A program made the position numbers and the translations under genes. The notes under the pieces are model-generated. The model was not told the DNA's origin and made no database searches. It was given only the letters and a program-made list of their open reading frames with translations. 64,000 nucleotides of DNA from an uncultured Sphaerochaeta sp. (GTDB taxonomy: Bacteria > Spirochaetota > Spirochaetia > Sphaerochaetales > Sphaerochaetaceae): the NCBI RefSeq assembly GCF_963667405.1, contig NZ_OY763408.1, positions 62,001-126,000 of the forward strand, in the 5' to 3' direction. Of this stretch, positions 24,273-32,647 are shown piece after piece. Within the stretch, counting starts at the first letter, position 1. Each line of letters opens with the position of its first letter.

Positions 24273-25793
24273 ATGGATACGCCATTTTTTGAGTTACGGG
24301 GAATTGACAAGTATTTCTCCCGCGTAATCGCGAATAAGGATGTTTCGTTTGCCATCAACCAAGGGGAAGTGCTTGCCCTGTTGGGGGAGAATGGTGCGGG
24401 CAAGAGCACCTGCATGAAGATTCTCTACGGACTCTATAGGGCGGACAACGGGCACATTTTTAAAAACGGCAAAGAAATACACATCAGCAGCCCCCGGGAT
24501 GCCATGAAGCACCGCATATCCATGATCCAGCAACATTTCTCCTTGGTGTATGCCCATACGGTCACCGAGAACATCATCCTCGGTGCCAAGCATGGTTCCA
24601 TCAATTGGAAGCAGGAGCACGAGCAGATCCGTCAGCTTGCCACTTCCTATGGCTTTCATATCGATCCAACAAAGAAGATCCGTGATCTTTCGGTTGGGGA
24701 ACAGCAGAAAGTTGAGATCTTGAAGGCCCTGTATCTGGATGCCCACCTGCTGATCATGGATGAGCCCACTGCGGTCCTCACTCCCCAGGAAACCGACTCG
24801 TTGATGGCGTTTGTCAGGACCTTTGTAGGCAAAGGCAACTCGGTCATCTTCATCACCCACAAGTTGGCTGAGGTGATGCAGGTAGCCGATAGGATCATCA
24901 TCATGCGCAATGGGATGGTGCATGGGGATGTGCTTCGGAGCACTACCAATGCAAAAGATCTGAGCAATATGATGATCGGGCATGAATTGTCCGTTCCGAA
25001 CGTTGATTCTGTTGCAGAGGTGCAGGATGAGATCCTGCGATTGGAACATGTTACCCTGCAGACAGGGAAAGAAGTCCCTTCGCTTGAGGACCTCTCATTT
25101 TCCGTACACGCAGGGGAGATATTTGGGATTGCAGGAGTATCGGGGAATGGGCAGCAGGAACTGTGTGATGTGCTGTGCGGCCGATCGTCGGTTTCCCAGG
25201 GGAATATCTTTCTAGGTTCTGCAGATATCACCCATACCTCCATCAAGCATCGTATCGATCTTGGGCTGGGATATGTTCCCAGTGATCGCCAACGCTTTGG
25301 GATGGTGATGGATATGAGCCTGAGCGAGAATCTCATGCTTCGCCAGAGTTTTGATGGTCATTGGACGCGGTATGGCTTCATCAGGAAGAAAGAGCTCGAT
25401 GAGCGCATGCAAGAGCTCATAGACAGCTTCTCCGTAAAAGCGCCTGGACCTGAGGTGGTTGCCAGAAGCCTGTCAGGTGGGAATCAGCAGAAAGTGATTG
25501 TTGCACGCGAAGTATCAGGAAAGAGCCAAGTGGTCATCTTCGACCAACCGACTCGTGGATTGGATCTTGGGGCCATCAACCATGTGCACCAAACCATCTT
25601 GGCACAGCGCAAGGAAGGAAAGGCCATTTTGCTCATATCAACCGAACTGTCGGAAATCTTCGCTCTCAGTGATCGGATTGCCGTTCTCTACAAAGGAAAG
25701 ATCCAAGGAGTATATCCAAGGGGTACGTTGAGTACGGAACGGATCGGCCTTTTGATGGCCGGTTACAGGGAGGATGCCACCCATGAAAGGTAA
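24273..25793 (+). CDS. Nucleoside ABC transporter ATP-binding protein (two ABC domains)
   Basis: This 506-residue protein has two fused ABC domains, as in YufO/NupA of basic-membrane-protein transporters. Domain 1 has Walker A GENGAGKST and Walker B LLIMDEPTAVLTPQE with signature LSVGEQQKVEI. Domain 2 has a degenerate P-loop GVSGNGQQE, signature LSGGNQQKVIVARE and FDQPTRGLDLGA. This asymmetry is normal for the family. AAAGGA before ATG 24273 sets the start. The end overlaps the first permease gene by 11 nt. Confidence 0.92.
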   Translation: MDTPFFELRGIDKYFSRVIANKDVSFAINQGEVLALLGENGAGKSTCMKILYGLYRADNGHIFKNGKEIHISSPRDAMKHRISMIQQHFSLVYAHTVTENIILGAKHGSINWKQEHEQIRQLATSYGFHIDPTKKIRDLSVGEQQKVEILKALYLDAHLLIMDEPTAVLTPQETDSLMAFVRTFVGKGNSVIFITHKLAEVMQVADRIIIMRNGMVHGDVLRSTTNAKDLSNMMIGHELSVPNVDSVAEVQDEILRLEHVTLQTGKEVPSLEDLSFSVHAGEIFGIAGVSGNGQQELCDVLCGRSSVSQGNIFLGSADITHTSIKHRIDLGLGYVPSDRQRFGMVMDMSLSENLMLRQSFDGHWTRYGFIRKKELDERMQELIDSFSVKAPGPEVVARSLSGGNQQKVIVAREVSGKSQVVIFDQPTRGLDLGAINHVHQTILAQRKEGKAILLISTELSEIFALSDRIAVLYKGKIQGVYPRGTLSTERIGLLMAGYREDATHER

Positions 25794-26841
25794 ACTCCGG
25801 GATATCCTGCTCATCAATGCGGTTGCCGTACTCCTTGGACTGTTTGTGAGCGGACTGATGATCTTGTTGCTGAAAAAGAATCCTCTTGAAGCCTTTGGGC
25901 TTTTGTTCACTTCCATGGTTCGTGACCGCTACACCATTGGGGATATCTTTGTAAAAGCCACACCCCTTATGTTCACGGCTTTGGCGTTTGCCTTCACCTA
26001 TAAGGCGAATCTCTTCAACATTGGGGCGCAAGGCCAGTTCTATATCGGGGCTTTGGTCGCCGTCTCGGTCTCCCTGCGCTTCCCCCAGAAATGGGCGTTG
26101 TTGCTGGTCTTGGTCTTGGTTGTCCTTTCAAGCGGGTTGTGGGGTGCTGCCATCGGGTATGCCAAAGCAAAGTTCAAGGCGAATGAGTTTCTTATCTCCA
26201 TGATGAGCACCTATGTGGCTCTTGCCCTTATGAACTATCTGCTTCGCACCAGACTGTTGGAGACAAAAGGCGAGTACCCGCAGACCGATCCTCTGTTGGA
26301 ATCGATCTGGCTTCCCAAGCTTCTGGCAGGAACCCGCTTGCATGTTGGGTTCATCCTTGCGGTGGTGGCTTGTCTTGGTATCTGGGTCTTGTTGTACAAG
26401 ACAGCTTTGGGATTCAGGATTCGTGCAGTTGGGTACAATGGGGAGGCCGCTGCGACCAGTGGCATCAATACCGGTAGGATTCATATTGCGGCATTCTTCA
26501 TCAGCGGCTCTCTTGCCGGTTTGGCTGGCTTCACCGAAGTGAACGGTGTCCAGCACATGTTGCTGCAAGGATTCAACCCCGATATTGGCTCCATCGGCAT
26601 CGGCATTGCCATTTTGGCAAATGCGAATCCGATCGGCATCATTTTTGCCTCCATTCTCTTTGGAGCCTTGCGGGTTGGAGGACAGATCATGGGACAGCGT
26701 TCCCAAATACCCTCTTCCATCATCGATCTCATGCAAGGGTTTGTCATGGTTTTCGTCATCATGGGCTACTTTGTACGAAACGAGTTGGATCGGAAGAGAA
26801 AGATCAGGAAGCTTCTTCTTGAGGAAGGAGGCGTGCAATGA
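25783..26841 (+). CDS. Nucleoside ABC transporter permease 1 (YufP-like)
   Basis: The 352-residue inner-membrane protein has about 9 to 10 hydrophobic helices and the BPD_transp_2 features LFNIGAQGQFYIGAL, KANEFLISMMSTYVALALMNYLL and NPIGIIFASILFGALRVGG. It belongs with the BMP binding protein and the double ATPase. An ATG three codons earlier (25774) exists, but GGGAGG spacing favours 25783. It ends with ATGA, overlapping the second permease. Confidence 0.9.
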   Translation: MKGKLRDILLINAVAVLLGLFVSGLMILLLKKNPLEAFGLLFTSMVRDRYTIGDIFVKATPLMFTALAFAFTYKANLFNIGAQGQFYIGALVAVSVSLRFPQKWALLLVLVLVVLSSGLWGAAIGYAKAKFKANEFLISMMSTYVALALMNYLLRTRLLETKGEYPQTDPLLESIWLPKLLAGTRLHVGFILAVVACLGIWVLLYKTALGFRIRAVGYNGEAAATSGINTGRIHIAAFFISGSLAGLAGFTEVNGVQHMLLQGFNPDIGSIGIGIAILANANPIGIIFASILFGALRVGGQIMGQRSQIPSSIIDLMQGFVMVFVIMGYFVRNELDRKRKIRKLLLEEGGVQ

Positions 26842-27749
26842 TCAATCTCCTTGCCAGAGCCCTTATGATGAGCACCCCGTTGCTCTATGGATCGCTGAGT
26901 GAAGTCATTGCCGAACGAACGGGAATGATGGTTACCGCCATCGAAGGGATTTTCCTCATCGGCGCCTGGGCTGGATTTGTCGGGGCTTACCAGAGTGGCA
27001 GCCTGGCTATCGGAATCCTGTGTGCCATGGGTGCCGGACTCATGACGGCAGCTTTGTATGGATGGATCACCATCTACCTCAAGCAACATCAGATTGTCAC
27101 GGGAACTGCCATCAACATCCTCATCGCCGGAGTGTGTTCATTCCTGCAGCGAGTGATCTTTGGTGTTCCGCTGGTTCCCCTTACGGTGGTTCCGCTCAAA
27201 CAGATTCCCATTCCTCTGCTTCACTCCATACCCTTCATCGGTCCCATCCTGTTCAAGCAGAACATCCTTTTCTATCTGCTCTTCCTGCTGGTACCTGCCA
27301 CCTATGTGGTTTTGTACAAGACCGCACTGGGCCTGGCCATCAGATCTGCAGGGGAGAACCCCGAAGCAGTTGATGTAGCCGGCATCAATGTGAAACGGGT
27401 GCGCTTCCTGGCCGTATTGTTCAGCGGTTTGATGGGAGGTGTTGCAGGGGCTTTCTACTCCATCGGATACTTGGGCATGTTTACCACGTCAATCATCAAT
27501 GGACGGGGATGGATTGCATTCGCCATCTGCTTCCTGGGCAACTGGAATCCCATCGGTGCCTTGGTGGGGACCATCATATTCGGTCTTACGGAAGCCTTGG
27601 CAATTTTCATGCAGTCGAGTGGGGGGACGTTCCTTCCGAATGAGCTGTTCATTGCCTTGCCCTATATCCTCACCATCATCCTGACCATCAGCAGAAGGTC
27701 TTTCAATGTGCCTGCAAAACTGGGTACACCCTATGAGAAGGAGCAATGA
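26838..27749 (+). CDS. Nucleoside ABC transporter permease 2 (YufQ-like)
   Basis: This 303-residue polytopic protein is the shorter permease of the heterodimer. It has the family stretches PLLYGSLSEVIAERTGMM, TGTAINILIAG, SAGENPEAVDVAGINV and GRGWIAFAICFLGNWNPIG. Start and stop both overlap neighbours by 4 nt, so stoichiometry with permease 1 and the following DUF1801 gene is set by coupled translation. The nucleoside specificity is inferred from the family only. Confidence 0.9.
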   Translation: MINLLARALMMSTPLLYGSLSEVIAERTGMMVTAIEGIFLIGAWAGFVGAYQSGSLAIGILCAMGAGLMTAALYGWITIYLKQHQIVTGTAINILIAGVCSFLQRVIFGVPLVPLTVVPLKQIPIPLLHSIPFIGPILFKQNILFYLLFLLVPATYVVLYKTALGLAIRSAGENPEAVDVAGINVKRVRFLAVLFSGLMGGVAGAFYSIGYLGMFTTSIINGRGWIAFAICFLGNWNPIGALVGTIIFGLTEALAIFMQSSGGTFLPNELFIALPYILTIILTISRRSFNVPAKLGTPYEKEQ

Positions 27750-28111
27750 GTACGCGTATGGAAACATATCATGCAGAAGTCGATTCCTATCTCTCTCTCC
27801 TTGAAGAGGAGAAGCAGAAGCGGCTGGTTCTGATCAGAAACCTTGTGCATCAGATGGCTCCCTCCTGCAAGGAGGTGATCAAGTACCGGATGCCCACCTT
27901 TGTCCTTCCGGGCAAAGGGGACATCCTCTCGGTTGCCGCCTTCAAGGCGCACATCGGTCTCTATCCCCAGCCGGAGGCAATCGAGGCGCTGCAGGCTGAC
28001 CTTGCCGGTTTGAAGACCAGCAAGGGAGCGATCCAGCTGCCCTTGGACCAGAGCCTTCCTTTGGCTCTGGTGGGAAAGGTCATTGCCTATCGCCTTGAGG
28101 CACTGGCTTAG
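27746..28111 (+). CDS. DUF1801/YdhG-like protein
   Basis: The 121-residue cytoplasmic protein fits the DUF1801 (YdhG-like) family: an N-terminal helix (VDSYLSLLEEEKQKRLVLIRNLVHQ), then EVIKYRMPTF and AFKAHIGLYPQPEAIE, and a C-terminal helix with KGAIQLPLDQSLP. Members include the Bacillus frataxin-like Fra, proposed as iron chaperones, but most are uncharacterised. The gene overlaps the permease stop by 4 nt, so it is part of the nucleoside transporter operon, although no functional link is known. Its stop overlaps that of the convergent MerR gene. Confidence 0.75.
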   Translation: MSTRMETYHAEVDSYLSLLEEEKQKRLVLIRNLVHQMAPSCKEVIKYRMPTFVLPGKGDILSVAAFKAHIGLYPQPEAIEALQADLAGLKTSKGAIQLPLDQSLPLALVGKVIAYRLEALA

Positions 28112-28857
28112 TTGATGTCCAGGAAGTGGTGCACAGCATCACGCAGGAACTCAGCATTGCCGTGGTAGTACACGGCAAACCGCTCGTCATCGACGTACAT
28201 CTGCACCAGATTTCTGTGTGCTTCTGCAGAGTAGTCACCCCAGGTGTACCCCAACCAGCGCTTGTGCATCCGTGCTATTTCCATCGCTGACTCCGAAGTG
28301 GGATCTCCTTGTTTTGCAGCTTCCCTGAGCTTCTCCAAAAGGGTTTCCCCAAGGGCTGTGAATTCGTTGTAGGTCGTCTCATCCATACCCATCATCTGTG
28401 CATTGGCCCGCTGGGCGGTCTCCTCTCCATAGCGCTTGCGCACTTCCTCTCCATACCTCTTCTCATTTTCCTCGACCAGTTGTTTCTTGAATCCCTCAAA
28501 GCGTTCATGGTCTTGCATGGTTCGTTCTCCTTTCACGTCTTGCAGTGTGTGGGTAAGATTCTGAAGCAACTGTTCAAGATGGTTTCGCTTCGCTTCGAGC
28601 AGTTGTTTTTGCTCCAAAAGCGCCGATTCCAGGTCAAAGGTGGGATCAAGGCAGATGCTCTTGATCGTGGAAAGACCCAGATCGAGCTCCCGGTAAAAAA
28701 GAATCTGCTGAAGCCGCACCAGATCCTCCTTGCCATAGAGCCGATAGCCCGACCCACTCTTGCGTCGTGGGTTGAGCAGTCCCAGCTGCTCATAGTGACG
28801 CAAAGTCCGTTGGGTGACTCCACTCAGTTCTGAAACCTGCTTGATGGTGTACTCCAT
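28108..28857 (-). CDS. MerR-family regulator with TipAS-like domain
   Basis: The 249-residue protein has an N-terminal MerR DNA-binding domain (YTIKQVSELSGVTQRTLRHYEQLGLL, then RRKSGSGYRLYGKEDL), a dimerisation coiled coil (about 75-110) and a C-terminal TipAS-like helical domain (about 130-245) with the hallmark MGMDETTYNEF and HKRWLGYTWGDYS. TipA-type regulators bind thiopeptides or other hydrophobic drugs and activate efflux or sequestration. A palindromic operator with a 19-bp promoter spacer lies just upstream of its own gene, so it is autoregulated. No obvious drug gene is adjacent, unless the MATE exporter 9 kb away is a target. Confidence 0.9.
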   Translation of the reverse strand: MEYTIKQVSELSGVTQRTLRHYEQLGLLNPRRKSGSGYRLYGKEDLVRLQQILFYRELDLGLSTIKSICLDPTFDLESALLEQKQLLEAKRNHLEQLLQNLTHTLQDVKGERTMQDHERFEGFKKQLVEENEKRYGEEVRKRYGEETAQRANAQMMGMDETTYNEFTALGETLLEKLREAAKQGDPTSESAMEIARMHKRWLGYTWGDYSAEAHRNLVQMYVDDERFAVYYHGNAEFLRDAVHHFLDIN

Positions 28858-28873
28858 ATACCCTCCAACAACA

Positions 28874-28904
28874 GCAATACACCTTGACGCAACGTCAAGG
28901 TCAA
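28874..28904 (-). promoter_or_regulatory. MerR-type promoter/operator
   Basis: Minus strand: TTGACC (28899-28904), 19-bp spacer, TATTGC (28874-28879). The palindrome CCTTGACG-CAA-CGTCAAGG (28882-28900, plus strand) fills the spacer, the classic over-long MerR promoter geometry. GGAGG follows before the ATG. Confidence 0.9.
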
Positions 28905-28932
28905 CAAAGTGAAAACAGTTTTTTCATTTTCT

Positions 28933-29967
28933 TCAGGCTTGGTCGTGCCGTTGGGCAAACGCGAGTGGCTCAAAGCTGCGCCAGCCGTGTTTGCCGTTCT
29001 TCTTGGCACAGTACATGGCCCAGTCCGCATAGTCGATCAAGTCATAGAGATTGGTGGTGTCACGGTTGAAGACAGCAAAGCCGACACTGCAGCTGATGTT
29101 CAGCTTCCCACAGGAGGTCTGTAGCGGCTCATTGGTCACCGTTTTCTCAAACTGTGCATACATGTCGGCAAGAAAGGAGTCATCAGCTACGGGAATGTCA
29201 TGGATATACAAGCCGAACTCATCACCTGCAATGCGCATGGCAATTGTCGGGTATCCGACAGAAAGGGACTTCAAGCGTTGGGAAAACCCCACCAGGTACT
29301 CATCTCCCACGCCATGGCCATAGGTATCGTTGATCTGCTTGAAGGCATCGATATCTATGAAGGCAAAGAGCCCCAGTGCCTCGGGTTTGGTTGCAATGAC
29401 CATCTGCATCTCCGAACGGTACTGGTACCTGCTTACCAAGGAGGTGAGAGGGTCCTTGACCAAACGGTTGTTCAGCTCCTGGTTGAGGTTCTCCAGTTTC
29501 TTGTTCGCCCGCTGCAAGTCCCGTTGGGTGTTGACCAGCTGGTTGTTGAGCCGCTGGATCTCCTCGAAGTGACTGTAGACGACCTGTGAGTTTTGCAGCG
29601 AATTGCGGGCGTGCATGGCTGCAATCTGCTCGATCATGCGCATGAGCAAAGCCTTGTGTCGTTCCTGAAACTCGGTGGGAAGTTCTTTCAGATAATCCAA
29701 GGCGAGCACAAAGACGTTCTGATCCAGGCTGAGGATGAAGAAACAGAGTTCCAACTCCTCTTCAACCACCACCACATGGGAACAGAACACCTTGTGCTTT
29801 TCCAACAAGGCCTTGGTGAACGTCTTTTCGAAGACAGCCCTGTTGGTTTCGTCAAAGAGTTCGGAGAGGGTGGTCTTGTAAGGAATGGCCAAGGAGACGG
29901 GGTCTGACCAATAGGCCTCCTGCACCAGTCCTTGGGTTGTGGTTCTCGCCAGGAAGGTATTGCTCAC
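28933..29967 (-). CDS. Diguanylate cyclase (GGDEF) coupled to a B12-binding protein
   Basis: The 344-residue protein has a C-terminal GGDEF domain (about 160-335) with DPLTSLVSRYQY, the metal Asp in FIDIDAFKQINDTYGH, and the active-site motif AGDEF (residues 247-251), a variant found in active enzymes. No RxxD inhibitory site precedes it. The N-terminal 130 residues are an unassigned sensory region followed by a coiled coil (QRLNNQLVNTQRDLQRANKK). The GTG start overlaps the stop of the upstream B12-binding gene (GTGA), so the two are coupled and probably form one sensor-output pair making c-di-GMP. Confidence 0.88.
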   Translation of the reverse strand: MSNTFLARTTTQGLVQEAYWSDPVSLAIPYKTTLSELFDETNRAVFEKTFTKALLEKHKVFCSHVVVVEEELELCFFILSLDQNVFVLALDYLKELPTEFQERHKALLMRMIEQIAAMHARNSLQNSQVVYSHFEEIQRLNNQLVNTQRDLQRANKKLENLNQELNNRLVKDPLTSLVSRYQYRSEMQMVIATKPEALGLFAFIDIDAFKQINDTYGHGVGDEYLVGFSQRLKSLSVGYPTIAMRIAGDEFGLYIHDIPVADDSFLADMYAQFEKTVTNEPLQTSCGKLNISCSVGFAVFNRDTTNLYDLIDYADWAMYCAKKNGKHGWRSFEPLAFAQRHDQA

Positions 29968-31031
29968 GGTTTGATCACCTTCTCCTCAGCCCAGGCAATC
30001 AATTCGGACGCCAAATCAGTATGGATATCTACCGGCCAGCGTTCATGGATTTTCCCGCTCGTCTGGAAAGCCCGGCCCCCTACGGCGATGAGTATGGAGG
30101 GGAAGGCCTTCCTGATTGCAAGCACCGCATCGTGACAGAGCCCCAGGTATTGGGGCATGGTTACCGAGAGGGCAACCAAATCGGGGTGGTGTTCCTCAAG
30201 TGCGTGGACCAATGAGGAGACGGGAACAGCAGATCCGAGATAGATGCTCTCCCACCCATGATACTCGAACAGGTCGCTTACCATCCGTCCACCCATCTCA
30301 TGCAGCTCACTGCCGATGCAACAGGTCACGATTTTCTTCTGATTGCCCGTTTGGCTGAAGATGGTTGGGTAGAAGAGGGAGAGAATCATTTGCGTCGTGG
30401 AAGTGCAGTAGTGCTCCTTGTCCACCGTAATCTTGTTCTGGTGCCACAGCTCCCCGACCTCCAGCATTGCCAGGCGGATGATGTCCTCATAGATTTCCTC
30501 CAGCCTGATGCCTGATGCCTCAGCCTCCTTGATGATCCTGATGGCCCCGTTGGTGTCGCTGCGCAGCAGTGCATTCAGATAGGCCCGCCGTATTTCTACG
30601 TGGCGTCCTTTCAGAAACTGTTCCGAAAGCGGGTAGTCATCCACTGCCCCTTCGGTAAGGGAAATTGCTTTCTCAAGGTATTTGCGTGCCAATCCTGCCT
30701 TGTCCGGGGAGAACAACTGGTCGCTGAAAGTGCCGAGAATCTGGTAGTGGTGGACCATCTGGTCCTTGATCCTGTCTCGGTCCAGGTCTTTCATGAGGTT
30801 GCACAAGAGCTCGAAGAGCCAGATTGCATAGGACGAGAAAATCTGTTCGTCCTCCAAGGTGACTGCAGTGGTGAGGAAGTTGAAGTTGTACAGGATGTCC
30901 TGGAACATGAGCTGCTTGCGCCGCTCATCCATCTCTTGGCCAAGCTGTGGGTCTTGGTCAAACTGTTGGTCAAAAATCTTCTGGGCCAGCGTGATCAGCT
31001 TTGGATCGACAGAGTTAAGCAATAAGCTCAC
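29964..31031 (-). CDS. Cobalamin-binding protein with CarH-like light-sensor motifs
   Basis: The 355-residue soluble protein has an unassigned helical N-terminal half (about 1-140), a B12-binding helical-bundle cap (about 150-225) and a Rossmann B12-binding domain (about 232-345). The cap shows W196-x9-E206-H207 (start ELWHQNKITVDKEH), the Wx9EH motif of CarH/LitR adenosylcobalamin photoreceptors. The Rossmann domain has E242-x-H244-x-x-G247, the lower-ligand motif, followed by GSAVP and a C-terminal VAVGG-like strand (ILIAVGGRAF). There is no MerR DNA-binding domain. A methyltransferase corrinoid protein is the alternative, but no methyltransferase is nearby. AGGAGG 6 nt before the GTG at 31031 sets the start. 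Confidence 0.8.
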   Translation of the reverse strand: MSLLLNSVDPKLITLAQKIFDQQFDQDPQLGQEMDERRKQLMFQDILYNFNFLTTAVTLEDEQIFSSYAIWLFELLCNLMKDLDRDRIKDQMVHHYQILGTFSDQLFSPDKAGLARKYLEKAISLTEGAVDDYPLSEQFLKGRHVEIRRAYLNALLRSDTNGAIRIIKEAEASGIRLEEIYEDIIRLAMLEVGELWHQNKITVDKEHYCTSTTQMILSLFYPTIFSQTGNQKKIVTCCIGSELHEMGGRMVSDLFEYHGWESIYLGSAVPVSSLVHALEEHHPDLVALSVTMPQYLGLCHDAVLAIRKAFPSILIAVGGRAFQTSGKIHERWPVDIHTDLASELIAWAEEKVIKP

Positions 31032-31060
31032 AGGGCGCCTCCTCAAGGTTCCGCATTTCC

Positions 31061-31066
31061 AGCATA
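31061..31066 (-). promoter_or_regulatory. -10 box of the B12 protein/cyclase operon
   Basis: TATGCT on the minus strand, about 30 nt before the GTG start with an AGGAGG in between. No clear -35 box. Confidence 0.35.
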
Positions 31067-31102
31067 ACAGGGAAAGTGGGAAACGGAAATGAGGAATGTC
31101 CT

Positions 31103-31834
31103 TTATCCGTGCTTTTTGGGGGAAGATCCTTGCTTGTCGAAGAATTGGACGTTCAGGCTCGAGACCTTCAGATGGTCGGACATTGCCTTGTGCACCGCTT
31201 CAGGGTCACGCTTCTGGAGTGCTTGGAAAATCTGGCGATGGCGGGCGATGGCATCCTCGATGCCTCCTTCGACCAGGATCCCTTTGCCCATGTAATCGCG
31301 AAGCAGAGAGGTGAGAACTCCGATGAACATGGTCAGCAACTCGTTCCCTGCAGCTTGGGCGATGGCCAGGTGGAACTGCTCGTCCAGCTTGACACGCTCT
31401 TTCAGGGGGAGGGTCTTGTCCTCGAACTTGGAGAGGATGGCATCCATCTGTTTCAGTTCCTCGTCTGTGATTTTCTGTACAGCCAGATCCACGCTGGAAA
31501 GCTCCAGGATCTCGCGGACCTGGGTAAGATCCTCGTTGTGGATCCGGTCGACCTGCATGATGCGGTTCACCGCATTCATGACCGTATCCGTCTCAGGACG
31601 GGTGATGTAGGCCCCGCTTCCGTTCTTCAGGGTAATAAGGCCGCGTTCCTGCAGGAGTTTCATGGCTTCCCTGATGATCGGGCGGCTGACATTGTACTGC
31701 TTGGCCAGCTTCATCTCCGAAGGAAGTTTTTCGGCAACCCGACTGGTGGGCGAGGAGAGAATGACCTCTTCCAGATGGTCAGCAACCTGCTGGCTGAGAT
31801 TCGTTCGGGAAAGTGAGATGTGAGAGATATCCAT
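31103..31834 (-). CDS. GntR-family (FadR-type) regulator of the TRAP operon
   Basis: The 243-residue protein has an N-terminal winged helix (LPSEMKLAKQYNVSRPIIREAMK) and an FCD effector domain (about 90-225) with the metal/ligand residues of the FadR/VanR class (EILELSSVDLA, DEQFHLAIAQAAGNELL, EDAIARHRQIFQAL). AAGGAGG 6 nt before the ATG at 31834 decides the start. It lies at the 3' end of the TRAP and aldolase operon, 48 bp after the HpcH gene, so it most likely represses that operon until a sugar-acid ligand appears. Inverted repeats upstream of dctP are candidate sites. Confidence 0.88.
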   Translation of the reverse strand: MDISHISLSRTNLSQQVADHLEEVILSSPTSRVAEKLPSEMKLAKQYNVSRPIIREAMKLLQERGLITLKNGSGAYITRPETDTVMNAVNRIMQVDRIHNEDLTQVREILELSSVDLAVQKITDEELKQMDAILSKFEDKTLPLKERVKLDEQFHLAIAQAAGNELLTMFIGVLTSLLRDYMGKGILVEGGIEDAIARHRQIFQALQKRDPEAVHKAMSDHLKVSSLNVQFFDKQGSSPKKHG

Positions 31835-31882
31835 GAAAACCTCCTTGCCGTCGTCGAGCATATCGGATTTTGCCATTTCCAT

Positions 31883-32647
31883 CTACCTTCCGACCAAGGA
31901 GAACACGCGCTGCGAGCCTTGGTACAGGAAGGAGATGTCATCCCCGGTACTCAGAAAATCGACGCCCATCTCCTGGTAGGTACGGATGGTCCGTTCATCA
32001 GGTCCTATGGATACTCCCACGGGTTTTCCTGCACGCTTTGCAGCTGCAACAATCGTACGTGATAGCTCAAGTACCTCTGGATGCAAACTGTCCCCCAGTC
32101 TCCCGATTGAGGCGGAGAGGTCATTGGGGCCGATGATGATGGCATCCAGCCCCTCAAGACTCAGGATGGCGTCGATATGCCGTACCGCATTGATGTGCTC
32201 GATCTGGATGATGCGGACAAAACTTTCCTCACTCTGTGCAAGGTAGTGGCCGGTCTCCTCGCTGTTGTAGGCGATGGCCCGCCGAGGGCCAAAGCCGCGC
32301 GTCCCCTTGGGAGGATAGAGGCAAAGCTCAAGGGCTCGCTTCGCTTCCACCTCATCCATGACCATCGGCAGGATGATGCCATCGATACCCATCTCCAGCA
32401 CCCACTTGATGCTCTCGATGGCAGTGCTGGTCACCCGGACAAAGGCTGCAGAACCCCCGGCATTGGCAGCGATGATATGCATCAACAGGTTCTGCTTGTC
32501 AAATGGACCGTGCTCTGCATCGATCCAGATGAAGTCGTACCCGTAGCGTGCCATCGCTTCGGTAATTGCAGGGTCATTGAAAAAGACATGGCCTCCAAGC
32601 AGGTTCCCCTCGTTCAGCCGCTTTCTCAACTCCGATCCCCTGTTCAT
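31883..32647 (-). CDS. HpcH/HpaI-family class II aldolase
   Basis: The 254-residue TIM-barrel enzyme cleaves 2-keto-3-deoxy sugar acids to pyruvate (or hydroxypyruvate) plus an aldehyde. Visible are FIWIDAEHGPFD (catalytic His), YPPKGTRGFGPRRA (Arg region), IIQIEHINAV (metal Glu) and GLDAIIIGPNDLSASIG (metal Asp and Ser). Closest known types are GarL (2-keto-3-deoxyglucarate) and RhmA (2-keto-3-deoxyrhamnonate) aldolases. The gene overlaps the preceding DHDPS-family gene by 4 nt, so both act on the TRAP cargo. The exact substrate is open. Confidence 0.9.
   Translation of the reverse strand: MNRGSELRKRLNEGNLLGGHVFFNDPAITEAMARYGYDFIWIDAEHGPFDKQNLLMHIIAANAGGSAAFVRVTSTAIESIKWVLEMGIDGIILPMVMDEVEAKRALELCLYPPKGTRGFGPRRAIAYNSEETGHYLAQSEESFVRIIQIEHINAVRHIDAILSLEGLDAIIIGPNDLSASIGRLGDSLHPEVLELSRTIVAAAKRAGKPVGVSIGPDERTIRTYQEMGVDFLSTGDDISFLYQGSQRVFSLVGR

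Noticed and set aside
29964..31031. Corrinoid protein of a methyltransferase system
   Set aside because: No methyltransferase or activating gene is adjacent, and the Wx9EH cap motif points to a CarH-type pocket.
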